A model generated the notes under the pieces. That model searched no databases and was not told where the DNA came from. It saw only the letters and a list, made by a program, of their open reading frames with translations. Of a DNA stretch of 6,955 nucleotides, positions 6,222-6,955 are shown piece by piece (position 1 is the first letter of the stretch; each line of letters begins with the position of its first letter). The translations under genes and the position numbers were made by a program. The DNA comes from an uncultured Kouleothrix sp. GTDB lineage: Bacteria > Chloroflexota > Chloroflexia > Chloroflexales > Roseiflexaceae. The stretch spans positions 1 through 6,955 of the forward strand of contig CALLYN010000026.1 in the NCBI GenBank assembly GCA_937858455.1, read 5' to 3'.

Positions 6222-6243
6222 CAGCGCGAATCGTCACGCGCTG
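6222..6243. other. Inverted repeat between convergent genes
   Basis: CAGCGCG at 6222-6228 and CGCGCTG at 6237-6243 pair perfectly across an 8-base loop that contains part of the TGA stop of the DUF1801 gene. It sits in the 73-base gap and stop region where the two convergent genes meet. It lacks a T-run on either side, so a terminator role is only possible. The rest of the gap holds nothing else I can support. Confidence 0.3.
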
Positions 6244-6662
6244 GTGCGCGCAACCCCGTCGCGGATCGCCGCCTCGAGCACGGCGAGGTTGATGTTGCGC
6301 AGCGTGCTGAACTTGATGCAGTACCCGGTCACGCTCGCCTTGCCGAGCGCAGCGCCGTAGGTCTCGGCCAGGTATGTCTTGTCGTCGAGCCCCATGATGT
6401 AGACCGAGATCCCGGTTGTGTTGGCGCTCAGGCCGATCTGATAGAACTCGCGCGTGCGCCCATCGGCGTAGACTCTGGCCAGGAGGCCATACCCGATGTT
6501 CGGGTTGGAGACCGTTCGGCCGGCCTCGTCCTTGCCATCCAGAAACCACAGCCGGCCGCCGGGCATCAGCCTCACGATCATGTCGTGCAGTGCCTGCATG
6601 TCGCCGCGCTTGCGCTCCGGCTGGGCGGCCAGATAGTCGCTAATCTGCGTGTGTACATCCAC
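6234..6662 (-). CDS. DUF1801 domain protein
   Basis: This 142-residue protein matches the DUF1801 (YdhG-like) family across its length: WFLDGKDEAGRTVSNPNIGYG early on, then EFYQIGLSANTTGISVYI, a DDKTYLAETYG block, and KASVTGYCIKF followed by a short C-terminal helix (INLAVLEAAIRDG). The family is widespread, small, cytoplasmic and without an established biochemical role; the fold is related to a structure seen in frataxin-like proteins, as I recall. I place the start at the GTG at 6662 because GGAG lies 6 bases and GGAGG 13 bases before it. An upstream in-frame GTG at 6692 would add 10 residues but has no ribosome site. It is transcribed toward the membrane fusion gene, with stops 73 bases apart, so the two are not co-transcribed. 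No promoter is evident beyond the repeat upstream. Confidence 0.9.
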   Translation of the reverse strand: MDVHTQISDYLAAQPERKRGDMQALHDMIVRLMPGGRLWFLDGKDEAGRTVSNPNIGYGLLARVYADGRTREFYQIGLSANTTGISVYIMGLDDKTYLAETYGAALGKASVTGYCIKFSTLRNINLAVLEAAIRDGVARTSA

Positions 6663-6668
6663 GGGTCG

Positions 6669-6680
6669 CTCCGTTCCTCC
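6669..6680 (-). promoter_or_regulatory. Ribosome binding site deciding the DUF1801 start
   Basis: The minus strand reads GGAGGAACGGAG here. GGAG at 6669-6672 is 6 bases from the GTG at 6662. The GTG at 6692 lies upstream of this site, which makes 6662 the better start. Confidence 0.6.
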
Positions 6681-6736
6681 ATATATAGCCACCAGCCCAC
6701 GTACCGGCAGCGGCCGGAATGGGCCGCTCGCGCCAT

Positions 6737-6815
6737 CACAGCCAGATGTGTTACCCCCTCCCCTGTCAGGGTAGGGGGATAGGGGGAGGGGTCGAAAGAC
6801 ATTGCACGAGCCCTG
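6737..6815 (+). repeat. Half copy of the palindromic repeat
   Basis: From 6737 to 6811 this matches 3556-3629 in the same orientation with five or six substitutions and one extra base over about 75 positions, including CACAGCCAGATGTGT and TCGAAAGAC. Its right end, complemented, reads CAGGGCTCGTGCAA, which matches the left end of the 184-base element and supports that boundary. The 20-bp central stem and left arm are absent; instead a 7-bp inverted repeat (AGCGGCC at 6709-6715, GGCCGCT at 6722-6728) lies just upstream. It sits upstream of the DUF1801 gene and does not encode a protein. Confidence 0.85.
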
Positions 6816-6955
6816 CGCGTTACCTGGGCTCCCTTGACATCTTGCAAAAATTCCTTTCTTTTATCGCTAGCCACAAAGGCACAAAGACGCGCTGTTGCTA
6901 TCCGAAGCGCTTTTTTACTCCACACCGTCTGAAAACCGAAAATAATGGAAGCGGT
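6816..6955 (+). other. Gene-free end with promoter-like sequence and tandem 8-mer
   Basis: This stretch is much more AT-rich than the rest. It has TTGACA at 6834-6839 with TTTTAT at 6859-6864 (a 19-base spacer, longer than ideal), which could be a weak plus-strand promoter reading out of the window. It also has CACAAAGG-CACAAAGA (6872-6887), a short tandem motif of a type I have seen scattered in non-coding DNA of environmental bacteria. No start codon with a ribosome site and no RNA gene is visible before the edge. Confidence 0.4.

Noticed and set aside
5648..6253. 201-codon minus-strand open frame
   Set aside because: It is a shadow of the C-terminal part of the membrane fusion gene, rich in Arg, Gln and Ala, with no motifs.
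6889..6916. Possible intrinsic terminator (GCGCT, AGCGC, then six T)
   Set aside because: The stem has only 5 bp with a 12-base loop and no plus-strand gene ends before it, so a terminator call is not supported.
6578..6925. 115-codon minus-strand open frame
   Set aside because: It crosses the repeat copy and overlaps the DUF1801 gene in another frame, without motifs or a ribosome site.

Overview
The window is a high-GC bacterial chromosome segment with five genes read to both ends plus one cut by the left edge. Four genes lie on the minus strand on the left, one long membrane-protein gene lies on the plus strand, and one small minus-strand gene lies near the right end. The composition, the style of the large membrane glycosyltransferase-like protein and the C-rich/G-rich palindromic repeats remind me of Chloroflexota (Chloroflexia). 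That is recollection of family style, not a search result, and no rRNA or other marker gene is present to settle it.

Left block (1-3305, minus strand). In transcription order: an AiiA-like metallo-beta-lactamase-fold hydrolase (3305-2601); a Ser-His peptidase of the S51/PepE class starting 4 bases after the first gene's stop (2596-1883); an isochorismatase-like cysteine hydrolase with a textbook AGGAGG site (1766-1191); and the first 372 codons of a GH127 beta-L-arabinofuranosidase that continues past the left edge (1118-1). The first two are probably one transcript. The third follows a 116-base gap holding a perfect hairpin. The fourth follows a 72-base gap with its own TATAAT box. The first three encode small soluble hydrolases and look less GC-rich than the flanking genes (about 55-60% against 75-80% in sampled 60-base lines), which may mean they were acquired together.

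Centre. The divergent gap 3306-3844 contains a TATAAT box for the left operon and a 184-base near-palindrome (3450-3633) with a 20-bp perfect stem at its core and related outer ends. It looks like a non-coding, MITE- or REP-like element. A half copy of the same repeat lies at 6737-6815. Together they show a dispersed repeat family, and they explain several spurious reading frames.

Right block. The plus-strand gene 3845-6160 (771 aa) is the most unusual item. Residues 1-260 look like a MalG-type sugar ABC permease with a degenerate EAA loop, joined in one frame to residues 290-771, a GT-C (GT39/GT87-like) polytopic glycosyltransferase with an extracytoplasmic C-terminal tail. No ABC ATPase, binding protein or second permease is nearby. 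It converges on a DUF1801-family gene (6662-6234, minus). The last 290 bases hold the repeat half copy, an isolated promoter-like sequence and a short tandem repeat, with no gene visible.
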